A stretch of DNA of 64,000 nucleotides from Kitasatospora acidiphila (GTDB taxonomy: Bacteria > Actinomycetota > Actinomycetes > Streptomycetales > Streptomycetaceae), in contig NZ_VIGB01000003.1 in the NCBI RefSeq assembly GCF_006636205.1, forward strand, positions 8,000,501-8,064,500, read 5' to 3'. A program made the translations under genes and the position numbers. Position 1 is the stretch's first letter. Every line of letters starts with the position of its first letter. The notes under the pieces are model-generated. The model made no database searches, had not been told where the DNA came from, and saw nothing but the letters and a program-made list of their open reading frames with translations. Positions 53,454-63,263 of this stretch are shown piece after piece.

Positions 53454-53987
53454 ATGACCAGCGACTACCTTCTGCACGGCGACCGCGTCGCCATCCGATC
53501 CCTGCGGCGCGACGACCGGGACGAGTTCACCCGACTGGCTCAGGAGAACGCCGAACGCCACCACCCCTGGCTGGCCCCGCCGCGCACCGACGCCGAGTTC
53601 GACGCCTACATGACGCGGCTGGAGGAGCCCGTCCGCGAGGGCTTCGCGATCTGCCTGCCGGACACCGGTGCGATGGTCGGCTACGTGACCATCAACAACA
53701 TCGTGCAGGGCGCATTCCGCTGCGGGGCGATGGGATACGGCGCGTTCGCGCACGGGCGCGGGCTGGTCACCGAAGGCGTCGGGCTGGCGGTGCGGCACGC
53801 CTTCGGCCCGCTCGGTCTGCACCGGCTGGAGATCAACGCCCAGCCGGCCAACACCAAGTCGATCACCGTGGCCAAGCGGCTCGGCTTCCGCCTGGAGGGC
53901 CTGTCGCCCGACTTCCTCTTCATCGACGGCGCCTGGCGCGACCACGAGCGCTGGGCGATCACCGCCGAGATGCTCGACGCCGCCTGA
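53454..53987 (+). CDS. GNAT-family ribosomal-protein-type acetyltransferase
   Basis: This 177-residue RimJ/RimL-like protein has Y-G-A-F-A-H-G-R-G-L-V-T-E-G, L-G-L-H-R-L-E-I-N-A-Q-P-A-N-T-K-S and A-K-R-L-G-F-R-L-E-G. The ATG at 53454 is chosen because the longer frame runs back into the tetR gene. A nested hairpin follows at 54001. Confidence 0.88.
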   Translation: MTSDYLLHGDRVAIRSLRRDDRDEFTRLAQENAERHHPWLAPPRTDAEFDAYMTRLEEPVREGFAICLPDTGAMVGYVTINNIVQGAFRCGAMGYGAFAHGRGLVTEGVGLAVRHAFGPLGLHRLEINAQPANTKSITVAKRLGFRLEGLSPDFLFIDGAWRDHERWAITAEMLDAA

Positions 53988-54000
53988 CGCGGCGTCAACT

Positions 54001-54042
54001 CACCGCGCTGACCTGGTCGGGCTCGACCCGGTCAGCGCGGTG
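54001..54042 (+). terminator. Nested hairpin after GNAT gene
   Basis: CACCGCGCTGACC (54001-54013) pairs perfectly with GGTCAGCGCGGTG (54030-54042). The loop contains a second stem (GGTCG with CGACC). It lies 14 bases after the GNAT stop. Confidence 0.75.
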
Positions 54043-54376
54043 CGCCGAGCCCGGCACGGCCGGCCCGGGACGGCAGCGGAGTGTGCAGGTCATCGACGGC
54101 GGTCGGTGACGACCCCACGCCGAGGGCGGCCAGCGCGAAGGCTGCGGTGAGAGCCGGACCACCGACCGAGGCCACCCAGCAGGACCCAGGCGGCGCAGCG
54201 CCCTATAGGGCATCCCGGTCGGCGACACGCCGCATTCCGTGCCCGTGCACCCGGACGGCCCACGCCGCCCGCGGCTGTTTTCGCGATGCTGCCCTGCTCC
54301 TGGTGACCTGGAGGGCGGCAGGGCGCCGATGCTGACGGGTCGGCGGATTCGGCACCGCCGTCGTGGGAGGCGCGAG
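54043..54376. other. Intergenic region before sulP-like gene
   Basis: About 330 bases with frames of Arg/Pro/Ala-rich random character. No gene is supported. A GGGAGG ribosome site lies at its end. Confidence 0.4.
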
Positions 54377-55860
54377 GTGGATGAGCTCGATGCGGATCGG
54401 GCCGAGACCGGTGGCGTGACCATCCCGGCAGCGCGAGCCGCCACCGACGCGGCGGCGCCCAGTGAGGTGCCCAGGCACGCCACCGGTTGGCGCGGCCGGC
54501 TGCGCAGGCCGAGCGCGGCGGATGCGGCGGTGACCGCCGAGGCGACCGGCGATGCCACCCCCTGGCGCGGCCGGCTGGGCGGGCCGAGCGCGGTGGATGC
54601 GGCGGCCGGGTTGATCACTGCGCTGTTCAGCGTGCCGGAGGGGATGGCGTACGCGGCGATGGCGGGCTTCGACCCGGCGGCGGGGCTGTACACGGGGGTC
54701 TGGCCGGCGGTGGTGGGCTCGCTGCTCGCGCAGACACCGCTCATGGTGACCACCCTGACCAGCGCCATCGCCCTGACCTCGGGCGGGGCGCTGCGGCAGG
54801 CCCGGCTGGATCCGACCGTGCCGGGCAACGTCGCGGCGCTGACGTTGCTGGTCGCGCTGGCCATGGCGCTGTTCGCCCTGCTGCGCCTGGGCTCGCTGCT
54901 GCGGCTGGTGCCGGCCGGGCTATGACCGGGTTCTCGGTGGGCATCGCGCTGCAGATCATCACCGGGGCGCTGCACGACGCGACCGGGTTCCGGGCGCACC
55001 AGCACAACCGGCTGCTCCGCGTGCTGGCATGGGCGGCGCACCCGGGCGCGTGGTCCACCACGGTGACCGCCGTGGCGGTGCTGACCGTGCTGGTGTGGGC
55101 GCTGGCCCACGCACTGCCGGGTGCGCGGCCGCTCGCGGTGCTGATCGCGCTGGTGGTCACCGCCGCGCTGGTGCACGCCGCCGGGATCGCGGTGCCGCTG
55201 GCCGGCTCGCTCGGCCGGATCCCGGACGGTGTGCCGCCGTTGACGGTGCCCGCCTGGCAGGCGATGCCGCGTCTGGTCGGTGGGGCCGGCGCGGTGGCGC
55301 TGGTGGCGCTCGCCCAGGCTGCCGGGATCGCCCCGGCACGTCCGTCTGCGGTGGGCGGCGGGCCTGCGGCGGGCCGGGCGCGGGACATGCTGGCCCAGGC
55401 GGCGGCGAACGCGGTCGGCGCGTTCTGCCATGCACTGCCGGCCGGCGGCTCGCTCTCCCGCACCGCGGTGTCCGCCTGCGCGGGCGCTCGCACCCGCTGG
55501 GCCGGGGTGGCGTCCGGCTGTGTGCTGGCGCTGCTGCTGTGCGGCCTGGGGGCGGGGGTCGGGCTGATCCCGCTGCCGGTGATCGGGGCGCTGCTGATCG
55601 TCATCGGGGTCAAGCTGATCACTGGGCGGGCAGCCGAGATCCGCGCGGCCTGGTGCGGTGGCCCGGGCGAGCGGGCGACGATGGTCGCCACCTTCCTGGC
55701 GTCCACCCAACTGCCGTTGCAGTACGCGCTGTTGCCGGGCCTGCTGCCATGCCTGGCCCGGCTCGCCGCAAGCCGCCGCCGCGCCGCGCCCCACTGCGGC
55801 GACCCCGAGTCGACGTCGGCGGCCGCACCAGCGAACGGCGGCCGCACCAGCAAACAGTGA
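54377..55860 (+). pseudogene. SulP/SLC26-type anion transporter, one-base frameshift
   Basis: This would be a membrane protein of about 494 residues. It begins with a hydrophilic tail holding a 22-residue near-duplicate (W-R-G-R-L-x-x-P-S-A-x-D-A-A twice). SulP helices follow, with V-P-E-G-M-A-Y-A-A-M-A-G-F-D-P-A-A-G-L-Y-T, the SLC26 signature. The first frame stops at 54925 after R-L-V-P-A-G-L. The second resumes M-T-G-F-S-V-G-I-A-L and runs to 55860. One base is missing near 54919. No STAS domain follows, so it is a short SulP. Sulfate or bicarbonate uptake is likely. Translation ends inside the 19-bp repeats. Confidence 0.72.
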
Positions 55861-55995
55861 CCGCACCAGCGAACGGTGACCGCACCAGCGAACGGCGGCC
55901 GCATCAGCGAACGGTGACCGCATCAGCGAACGGCGGCCGCATCAGCGAACGGTGACCGCACCAGCGAACGGTGACCGCACCAGCGAACGATGACC
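55825..55995. repeat. 19-bp tandem repeat, nine copies
   Basis: Nine consecutive 19-base units of the form GCACCAGCGAACGGTGACC, varying at a few positions (C/T, GG/TA), span 171 bases. The sulP-like stop codon lies within copy 2. There are no spacers. Confidence 0.9.
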
Positions 55996-56192
55996 GGCCG
56001 GGTCGGCGCGGGCCTACGCTCCAGGAAGGACCCGCTCGCCGCCATGAGCCGGGGAGCGGCTGCCGGGAGTGGCTGCGGCCGCCCCTTTAGCGACCCCCGT
56101 GCGGCCGCCGACATAGGGCCGTATGGCCGAGCCCGAGTGCGCGGCGCCGCCAGCGGGCGCAGGCTCGATCGGGATGCCAAGTGGAGGTGCCC
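55996..56192. other. Intergenic region before hpnR
   Basis: About 200 bases following the tandem repeats. Only short random frames. GGAGGT at 56183 is the hpnR ribosome site. No palindrome seen. Confidence 0.4.
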
Positions 56193-57695
56193 GTGAGACT
56201 GCTCCTGGTCCATCCGAGTGCGTTGATGTACTCCGAGATCTTCTTGAGGCTTGAGCCACTCGGTCTGGAGCGCGTCGCCGCGGCGGCCCGCGACGCCGGC
56301 CACCAGGTCCGCCTCGTCGACCTGCAAGTGACCCGGCGGTCCCGGCTGGACGCGGTGATCGACGAATTCGCGCCGGAAGCGGTCGGCGTGTCGCTGAACT
56401 ACCTGGCGAACATCCCCGAGGCGATCGAGATCGCGCAGCGGGTGAAGCAGGGCCTGCCGGACTGCTTCGTCTTCTTCGGCGGCCACAGCGTCTCCTTCGT
56501 CGCCGACCACGTCCTGGAGCAGGCCGCCGGCGCGGTCGACGCCGTGGTCCGCGGCGAGGGCGAGCCCGCGATGCAGCCCCTGCTCGAAGCCGTGCGCGAC
56601 GGCGGCCTGACCAGCGTGCCCGGCGTCGTCACCCGCGACGGGCGCGGGCCGATGCCCAGGATGATGCACGGCCTGGACGAACCCCGGCCGGCCCGTGACC
56701 TCACCGCCCACCGCCGCCGCTACTTCATCGGCGAACTCGAACCCTGCGCCTCCATCGAGTTCACCCGCGGCTGCCCGTGGGACTGCTCGTTCTGCTCCGC
56801 GTGGACGTTCTACGGGCGCAGCTACCGCAAGGCCACCTCCGAGGCCGCCGCCGACGAACTCGCCGCCATCCGCGAGCCGAACGTGTTCATCGTCGACGAC
56901 GTCGCGTTCATCCGGCCCGAGCACGGCGACGCCATCGCCGCCGAACTCGAACGCCGCCGCATCCGCAAGCAGTACTACCTGGAGACCCGCTCCGACGTCC
57001 TGCTGCGCAATCAGGAGGTCTTCGAGCGCTGGGCCCGCCTGGGCCTGCGCTACATGTTCCTCGGCATGGAGGCGCTCGATGCCGAAGGCCTGGAGCTGTA
57101 CCGCAAGCGCATCGATCCGGACGAGAACGTGCGCGCCCTCAAGGTCGCCCGCAACCTCGGCATCAACGTGGCCATCAACCTCATCGTCGACCCGGCCTGG
57201 GACGCCGAACGCTTCCGCATGGTACGGGAGTTCGCCCTCTCAGTGCCGGAGATCGTCCACCTCACCGTGATGACCCCGTATCCCGGCACCGAGATCTGGC
57301 ACACCGAGTCCCGGCGCCTGACCACCCTCGACTACCGGCTCTTCGACATCCAGCACGCCGTGGTCCCCACCGGCCTGCCGCTGGCGGAGTTCTACCGCGA
57401 ACTGGTGCGCACCCAGGCGGTGATCAACCGCAAGCACCTCGGTGTCAGCACCGCCCTGGGCGCGGCCCGCATCCTTGCGGGCAACCTGGCACGCGGGCAG
57501 ACCAACTTCGCCCGCATGCTGTTCAAGTTCAACAGCGTCTACAACCCGGACCGGCAAGTCGCCGACCACCAGCGGCCGGTGCGCTACGAGCTGCCCCTGC
57601 CCGTCCGTGCCGCGCCCGGCGACCGGCGCCAGCTCTACGTCCACGCCACGCCCACCGCCCACCGCCGCCCCACCGCGCCGCCGGTGCCCGACTGA
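56193..57695 (+). CDS. hpnR: Hopanoid C-3 methylase HpnR (B12-binding radical SAM)
   Basis: This 500-residue enzyme has an N-terminal cobalamin-binding domain beginning R-L-L-L-V-H-P-S-A-L-M-Y-S-E-I-F. That opening is a recognisable HpnR signature, followed by V-F-F-G-G-H-S. The radical SAM cluster motif C-P-W-D-C-S-F-C is near residue 195, and a P-Y-P-G-T-E-I-W-H segment lies in the barrel. HpnR methylates hopanoids at C-3 using SAM and methylcobalamin. The GTG at 56193 follows GGAGGT at 4 bases and leaves the expected N-terminus; a GTG four codons upstream is less likely. A Rieske gene follows within 60 bases. Confidence 0.85.
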   Translation: MRLLLVHPSALMYSEIFLRLEPLGLERVAAAARDAGHQVRLVDLQVTRRSRLDAVIDEFAPEAVGVSLNYLANIPEAIEIAQRVKQGLPDCFVFFGGHSVSFVADHVLEQAAGAVDAVVRGEGEPAMQPLLEAVRDGGLTSVPGVVTRDGRGPMPRMMHGLDEPRPARDLTAHRRRYFIGELEPCASIEFTRGCPWDCSFCSAWTFYGRSYRKATSEAAADELAAIREPNVFIVDDVAFIRPEHGDAIAAELERRRIRKQYYLETRSDVLLRNQEVFERWARLGLRYMFLGMEALDAEGLELYRKRIDPDENVRALKVARNLGINVAINLIVDPAWDAERFRMVREFALSVPEIVHLTVMTPYPGTEIWHTESRRLTTLDYRLFDIQHAVVPTGLPLAEFYRELVRTQAVINRKHLGVSTALGAARILAGNLARGQTNFARMLFKFNSVYNPDRQVADHQRPVRYELPLPVRAAPGDRRQLYVHATPTAHRRPTAPPVPD

Positions 57696-57752
57696 GTTCC
57701 GCCGGCGCCAACCCCGCCTTCTGCTCGGATGATCCGCACCATGGGAGAACTC

Positions 57753-58937
57753 ATGCCTGACAACTGGCCGGTGGACGCGGCGGTGCAGCCCGACGGCCAC
57801 CACCGCCCCGGCAGTTCCGGGAGCTCCGCCGACCTCAGGCGCGTCGGCATCAACCCCGACTACTGGTACCCGGTGGCCACTTCCCGCAGGGTGCGGAAAG
57901 GCAGGACGTTCGCCACCGCGTTCGCCGGGGAGCGGATCGCCCTGTACCGCGGCGAGAGCGGGACCGTCCACGCCCTGGAGGACCGCTGCGCCCACCGCCA
58001 AGTCCCGCTGAGCATGGGCGTGGTGGAGGGCGACACGCTCCGCTGCTGCTACCACGCCTGGCAGTACCGGGGCGACGGCCGCCTCTCGCAGATCCCGTAC
58101 CTCTCCAAGGAGACCGAGCGGCCGCCGAAAGGCGTTCGCGCCTACCCCGTCCGCGAGGCGCACGGCCTGGTGTTCGTCTTCCCGGGGGACCCGGAGAAGG
58201 CGGCCACCGTGCCGTTTCCCGCATTCCCCGAGCTCGATCCCGCCAAGCACCGGACCATGATGTTCTCGCGGCTGGTGCGCTGCCACTACTCGTTCATGCA
58301 CGAGAACCTACTCGACATGAACCACCAGTTCCTGCACCGCGGCATCCTCGGCAAGATCCACCCGGAGCTGCTGGAACGCCGCAAGAGCGCGCGGTCGGTT
58401 CAGGCCCGGTACCTCTTCACCCATGCCGGCGGGAAGAAGGACCGCGGAGCCGGGTTCCTCGCCAGCGAGGGCATCGGCGGCAAGGACTCGGCGGACCTCA
58501 TGACGATCCGAACCGAATACCCCTACCAGACCCTCGAACTCCTCCCGGAGAACGCCGAACTGCCCTCGTTCTCGCTCTGGGCGGCCTATGTGCCGAAGGA
58601 CGCCGAACAGCGCACCAGCAACACCTTCGGCCTGCTCACGATCGCGAAGCCGTCGATCCCGGGGGCGCTCCACCTCGCCTGGCCGCTCATCCGGCGCTTC
58701 ACCGAGCGGGTGTTCGCCCAGGACCGGACGGCGGTCGAGGCCGAACAGCGGGCCTGGGAGGAGCAGGGCGAGGACTGGAACCACGAGGTCTTCCCGCTGA
58801 TCCTCGAAGTCCGGGATCTCCTGCGCGCCAACGGAGTTCCGCTTCGGCCGGTCGTGCGGTGCGGCGAGTCCGCGGTGCCGTGCGCCGTCGCCGCACCGCA
58901 GGCCGAGCGCCACCCGGACGGCCCGGCCCTGCCGTAG
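57753..58937 (+). CDS. Rieske non-heme iron oxygenase (VanA-type, alpha subunit)
   Basis: This 394-residue oxygenase has the Rieske [2Fe-2S] pair C-A-H-R-Q-V-P-L-S and C-C-Y-H-A-W-Q-Y (residues about 82-105). The mononuclear iron site is N-L-L-D-M-N-H-Q-F-L-H. The C-terminal fold is short, as in the VanA/PobA and steroid/cholesterol Rieske groups. GGGAGA lies 4 bases before the ATG at 57753, so upstream ATGs were rejected. No ferredoxin or reductase is adjacent. Close coupling to hpnR suggests action on hopanoid or another polycyclic lipid, which is an inference. Confidence 0.82.
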   Translation: MPDNWPVDAAVQPDGHHRPGSSGSSADLRRVGINPDYWYPVATSRRVRKGRTFATAFAGERIALYRGESGTVHALEDRCAHRQVPLSMGVVEGDTLRCCYHAWQYRGDGRLSQIPYLSKETERPPKGVRAYPVREAHGLVFVFPGDPEKAATVPFPAFPELDPAKHRTMMFSRLVRCHYSFMHENLLDMNHQFLHRGILGKIHPELLERRKSARSVQARYLFTHAGGKKDRGAGFLASEGIGGKDSADLMTIRTEYPYQTLELLPENAELPSFSLWAAYVPKDAEQRTSNTFGLLTIAKPSIPGALHLAWPLIRRFTERVFAQDRTAVEAEQRAWEEQGEDWNHEVFPLILEVRDLLRANGVPLRPVVRCGESAVPCAVAAPQAERHPDGPALP

Positions 58938-58960
58938 CCGCGCCCAACTAGCCGGAGATC

Positions 58961-59443
58961 TCAGGAGTTCCGGGTGTGGTGGTCCAGCAGGCGGGTGAGC
59001 AGCTGCACGAACTGGTCGCGTTCGGCCGGGCTCAGCGGCGCGAGCAGTTCGTCGTGCAGGTCGTCCAGGACCTTGTCGAGGCGGCGCAGCCGGCGGCGGC
59101 CCTCGGTGGAGATCGTGATGACGTTGCGGCGCCGGTCGTCGGGGTCGGGCGCCCGCTCGACGAGGTCACGCTCGGCCAGTTCGTTGAGCACACCGACCAT
59201 GTCGCTGCGGTAGATGCCGGAGCGCCTGCTCAACTCCGCCTGGCTGCCCGGCCCGTACTCCTGCAGTGAGGTGAGCACGGCGTAGTGCCACTTGCGGCTG
59301 TCGGCCTCGGCCAGTCCGTCGGTGATCAACCGGTCCGACCGCACGGTCAGTTGGGACAGCAGTCGGCTCGCCCGCCGGCGCAGCCTCTCGGGTGTCCGGA
59401 GCGTGCCGTCGTCGGGCGGGTCCGGGGCTTCGCCTCTGCTCAT
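58961..59443 (-). CDS. MarR-family regulator
   Basis: This 160-residue protein has a MarR winged helix: W-H-Y-A-V-L-T-S-L-Q-E-Y-G-P-G-S-Q-A-E-L-S-R-R-S-G-I-Y-R-S-D-M-V, with the wing E-R-A-P-D-P-D-D-R-R-R-N-V-I. It is divergent from the dienelactone hydrolase, and two perfect 17-bp operators lie between them. The ATG at 59443 has a weak AGGA 8 bases upstream and is preferred to one three codons earlier. Confidence 0.9.
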   Translation of the reverse strand: MSRGEAPDPPDDGTLRTPERLRRRASRLLSQLTVRSDRLITDGLAEADSRKWHYAVLTSLQEYGPGSQAELSRRSGIYRSDMVGVLNELAERDLVERAPDPDDRRRNVITISTEGRRRLRRLDKVLDDLHDELLAPLSPAERDQFVQLLTRLLDHHTRNS

Positions 59444-59463
59444 GGCGCCCATCCTACCGATTG

Positions 59464-59480
59464 CGTTAGTCCCACTAACG
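59464..59480. promoter_or_regulatory. MarR operator 1
   Basis: CGTTAGTCCCACTAACG has perfect 7-base arms and a 3-base spacer. It lies 20 bases upstream of marR. Confidence 0.8.
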
Positions 59481-59503
59481 ATGTACCGTCACTTCCGCCA
59501 AAA

Positions 59504-59520
59504 CGTTAGTGCCACTAACG
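59504..59520. promoter_or_regulatory. MarR operator 2
   Basis: CGTTAGTGCCACTAACG has the same arms as operator 1, 40 bases along (four helical turns). It lies 31 bases before the hydrolase start. Confidence 0.8.
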
Positions 59521-59551
59521 TTGTTTGAGTGGACTCCACGGAAGGAAGATC

Positions 59552-60301
59552 TTGCCGATCAAGAACGTGCGGATTCCCACCACGGACGGCACGGCCGACG
59601 GCTTCGCCGCTTTCCCCGACGGTGGCGGGCGGCACCCGGGGGTGCTGCTGTACCCGGACGCCTTCGGCGTGCGGCCCGTGCTGGAGGAGATGGCCCGCGA
59701 GCTGGCCGGACACGGCTACTACGTGCTGGTCCCCAACCTCTACTACCGGCACGGCCCGGCACCGGTGATCGAACTCCCGGCGTACATCGGGGAAGAGGAG
59801 CGGCCTGCGGTCTTCGCCCAGCTGATGCCCTTGATCCAGGCTCACGCCACCGAACGTGTCCTGCGCGACGCCGACGCCTACCTCCGGTTCCTCACCGGCC
59901 AGCCCGAGGTCAGCGCCGGACCGGTCGCCGCGATCGGCTACTGCATGGGTGCCATGCTGGCGCTGCGCACCGCGGCCGCCCACCCGGACCAGGTTGCCGC
60001 CGTCGCCGGATTCCACCCCGCTTTCCTGGTCACCGACGCGCCCGACAGCCCGCACCGCGTCTTCCCCGAGCTCAGCGCCCAGGTCCATCTCGGCCTGGCC
60101 GAAGGCGACATGACGCCCGAGTCCACCAGCAAGCTCAACCAGGCCCTGGACGCCGCTGGTGTCGACCACAGCTGCGAGATCTACCCCGACACCATCCACG
60201 GCTTCACCATGTCCGACACCTCGGCCTTCAACCCCGCCGGACTGCAGCACCATTGGGACCGCCTGCTCCCGCTCCTCGGCCGCACCCTGGCCGACAGCTG
60301 A
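59552..60301 (+). CDS. Dienelactone hydrolase family protein
   Basis: This 249-residue alpha/beta hydrolase has the Cys nucleophile in G-Y-C-M-G-A-M-L near residue 131 and the C-terminal His in I-H-G-F. The typical DLH pattern is Cys-Asp-His. DLH-like enzymes open lactones or act as broad esterases; redox-responsive MarR control suggests response to a phenolic or oxidant. The TTG at 59552 follows GGAAGGA; an upstream TTG at 59525 has no ribosome site. Confidence 0.82.
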   Translation: MPIKNVRIPTTDGTADGFAAFPDGGGRHPGVLLYPDAFGVRPVLEEMARELAGHGYYVLVPNLYYRHGPAPVIELPAYIGEEERPAVFAQLMPLIQAHATERVLRDADAYLRFLTGQPEVSAGPVAAIGYCMGAMLALRTAAAHPDQVAAVAGFHPAFLVTDAPDSPHRVFPELSAQVHLGLAEGDMTPESTSKLNQALDAAGVDHSCEIYPDTIHGFTMSDTSAFNPAGLQHHWDRLLPLLGRTLADS

Positions 60302-60374
60302 CGCTCCGCGCTTCGAGGGAGGCGGAACTCCCTTGAGCGGAACTTGAGTGGAACTCCGTTGAAGCACGCGGTGA

Positions 60375-61145
<771 letters not shown>

Positions 61146-61194
61146 AGGCTCCTCGCAGTCGGGTTCGGGGGCGCGGCGGTCATGCCGGTCGTCC

Positions 61195-62106
61195 TCAGGG
61201 GTGCTCGGGTGGGCTGATCCGGGACTCCTCGATGGCGGAGCCGGTGACGGCCCACTTCCGCAGGATCCGGTCGTAGGTGCCGTCCTTGATCAGCTGGTTG
61301 ACGGCGGCCTGGAAGGCGGGGGTGAGCGGCGAGCCCTTCTTGAAGGCGAAGCCGACGTCGAGCCGGTGGAACTCGCTCAGGAACCTGGTACCGGCGGCGG
61401 GTTGGGCGGCCTGGTAGCGCAGGCCGTTGATGGTCGACATGACGACGTCCACCCGGCCCTGCTGCAGGCTGCTGAGGATGGCGGCGGTGTCGGAGTAGAC
61501 CTTCACCTCGAAGGGCTTCTTGCCGGCGCCCGTGCAGACGTCCTTCTTGGCGTTCAGGGTGCTCTCGAAGGTGGTGCCCGCACCGGTGCCGATGGTCAGC
61601 CCGCAGAGCTGGGTCAGGTCGGTGACGGGCTGGACGGCGGTGTTGTCCTTGCGCACCGCGAAGCCCTGGCCGTCGTCGATGTAGGTGACGAAGTCGATGC
61701 TCTTCAAACGGGCGCTGGTGACACCGAAGTTGCCGGTGCCGACGTCGAACTTGCCGCTGCCGAGCGCCGGCAGGATGCTCTCGAAGGCCGCCTCCTGGCG
61801 CTCGACGCGGATGCCGAGGACCTTGGCGACGGCATCGGTGATGTCGATGTCGACGCCGGCCGGCTGCTTCGTCGCCGGGTCCGAGTAGAACGCGGACGGC
61901 GGGTAGCCGAAGGAACTGCCGACCTTGACGCTCCCGGCCCCGCGCACCTGCGCGGGCAGCAGCGCCGCGATGGCGTCCACCTGCTGCTCACCCGTGACCA
62001 CGTCCTGGCTCGAAGTGCCGGCCGGCGCAGTGGCGTTGGAGGCGCAGCCGGCCAGCAGCACGGCAGCGGCGGCCACCGCGGCGGCGGCGAGTACGGCTCT
62101 GGTCAT
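61195..62106 (-). CDS. Polar amino acid/sulfur-compound ABC binding lipoprotein
   Basis: This 303-residue family-3 solute-binding protein has a lipobox L-L-A-G-C-A-S and the SBP core (K-V-G-S-S-F-G-Y-P-P, G-V-D-I-D-I-T-D-A-V-A). Its ATG overlaps the stop of the SsuD-like gene (ATGA). Together with the ATPase it would take up an amino acid or organosulfur compound; context with an SsuD-like enzyme and a Cys leader peptide favours a sulfur source. Confidence 0.88.
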   Translation of the reverse strand: MTRAVLAAAAVAAAAVLLAGCASNATAPAGTSSQDVVTGEQQVDAIAALLPAQVRGAGSVKVGSSFGYPPSAFYSDPATKQPAGVDIDITDAVAKVLGIRVERQEAAFESILPALGSGKFDVGTGNFGVTSARLKSIDFVTYIDDGQGFAVRKDNTAVQPVTDLTQLCGLTIGTGAGTTFESTLNAKKDVCTGAGKKPFEVKVYSDTAAILSSLQQGRVDVVMSTINGLRYQAAQPAAGTRFLSEFHRLDVGFAFKKGSPLTPAFQAAVNQLIKDGTYDRILRKWAVTGSAIEESRISPPEHP

Positions 62107-63263
62107 GCCTGGAACGCGATCAGCTGGTGGCGGTCCTGCTCGGCGCGGGCCGCCTTCGCCGCGTCCCGCCTGGCGACCTCCTCGCGGACGATCGGGATGA
62201 CGTACCGGCCGAAGTCGATCGCGTCGTTCAGCAGGTCGTAGCCGCGCGCGGAGAGGATGTCGACGCCCAAGTCGTAGTAGTCCAGCAGCGCCTGGGCGAC
62301 CGTCTCGGGAGTGCCGACCAGGGCGTTGGAGTTGCCCGCACCCCCGGTGGCGGCCGCGGTCGGTGTCCACAGGGCGCGGTCGTAGCGCTCGCCCGCCTTC
62401 GCGATCTCCAACAGGCGCTGCGAGCCGGTGTTCTCCGGCCGGTAGCTGCCGTCGGCCGCAGGCTGGTACCGGCGGCGGACCAGCTGATCGCCGTTCGCCT
62501 TGCGGGCGTTGATGGCGTCGACGGTCCGGTAGGCCTTCTCCCACGCCAGCTCCTCGGTCGGCGCGATGATCGGGCGGAAGGCCACCTGGATGCGCGGAAC
62601 GTCCGTCCGACCCGCCGCGCGCCCCGCCGCCTTCACGGCCTCGATCTGCTCGGCTGTGCGATCCAGCGGCTCCCCCCACAGGCAGTAGATGTCCGCCTCG
62701 GCGCCGCCGGCCGCATAGGCGGCGGGGGAGGAGCCGCCGAACGAGACGTTCGGCCGGGGCTGCTGGACCGGGAAGACGTCGGAGACGAAGTCCTGGAAGC
62801 GGTAGTACTCGCCATCGTGGTCGAACGGCTCCCTGCTGGTCCAGATCTTCTTGACGATCCGGATGTACTCGCGGGTCCGGTCGTAGCGCTGGTCCTTCGT
62901 CAGGAAGTCGCCCTCGCGCTGCTGCTCGTGGTCATTGCCGCCGGTGATGAAGTGCACGGTCAGGCGACCGCCGCTGATCTGGTCGAGAGTGGCGAAGGTC
63001 TTGGCGGCGAAGGTGGGGTAGGAGACGTTGGGCCGGTGCGCGAGCAGGATCTGCAGCCGCTCCAGCCTGCCGGCGAGGTACGCGGCCGCCGGGGCGGGGT
63101 CCGGAGAGCCGGCGCCGTAGGCGAACAGGACGCGGTCCCAGCCGTTGTCCTCGTGGGCGCGGGCCAGCCGCAGGGTGTAGTCGCGGTCGAAGGCGGCGGT
63201 GGTGCGGGCGGTGGTCTCCGAGCCGTCGGCGGTGGCGGCGATTCCCAGGAACTCGACAGGCAT
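62103..63263 (-). CDS. SsuD-like FMNH2-dependent alkanesulfonate monooxygenase
   Basis: This 386-residue luciferase-fold enzyme has V-E-F-L-G-I-A-A-T at the N-terminus, R-P-N-V-S-Y-P-T-F-A-A-K, F-I-T-G-G-N-D-H-E-Q-Q-R-E-G-D, and N-V-S-F-G-G-S-S-P-A-A. These match SsuD/SfnG/DszA-like sulfur-compound monooxygenases, which release sulfite from sulfonates. The start is ATG 63263; the longer frame to 63308 has no ribosome site. First gene of the transporter operon. Confidence 0.85.
   Translation of the reverse strand: MPVEFLGIAATADGSETTARTTAAFDRDYTLRLARAHEDNGWDRVLFAYGAGSPDPAPAAAYLAGRLERLQILLAHRPNVSYPTFAAKTFATLDQISGGRLTVHFITGGNDHEQQREGDFLTKDQRYDRTREYIRIVKKIWTSREPFDHDGEYYRFQDFVSDVFPVQQPRPNVSFGGSSPAAYAAGGAEADIYCLWGEPLDRTAEQIEAVKAAGRAAGRTDVPRIQVAFRPIIAPTEELAWEKAYRTVDAINARKANGDQLVRRRYQPAADGSYRPENTGSQRLLEIAKAGERYDRALWTPTAAATGGAGNSNALVGTPETVAQALLDYYDLGVDILSARGYDLLNDAIDFGRYVIPIVREEVARRDAAKAARAEQDRHQLIAFQA

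Noticed and set aside
55825..55995. Possible CRISPR array
   Set aside because: The 19-base units are directly adjacent with no spacers, and no cas genes are near.
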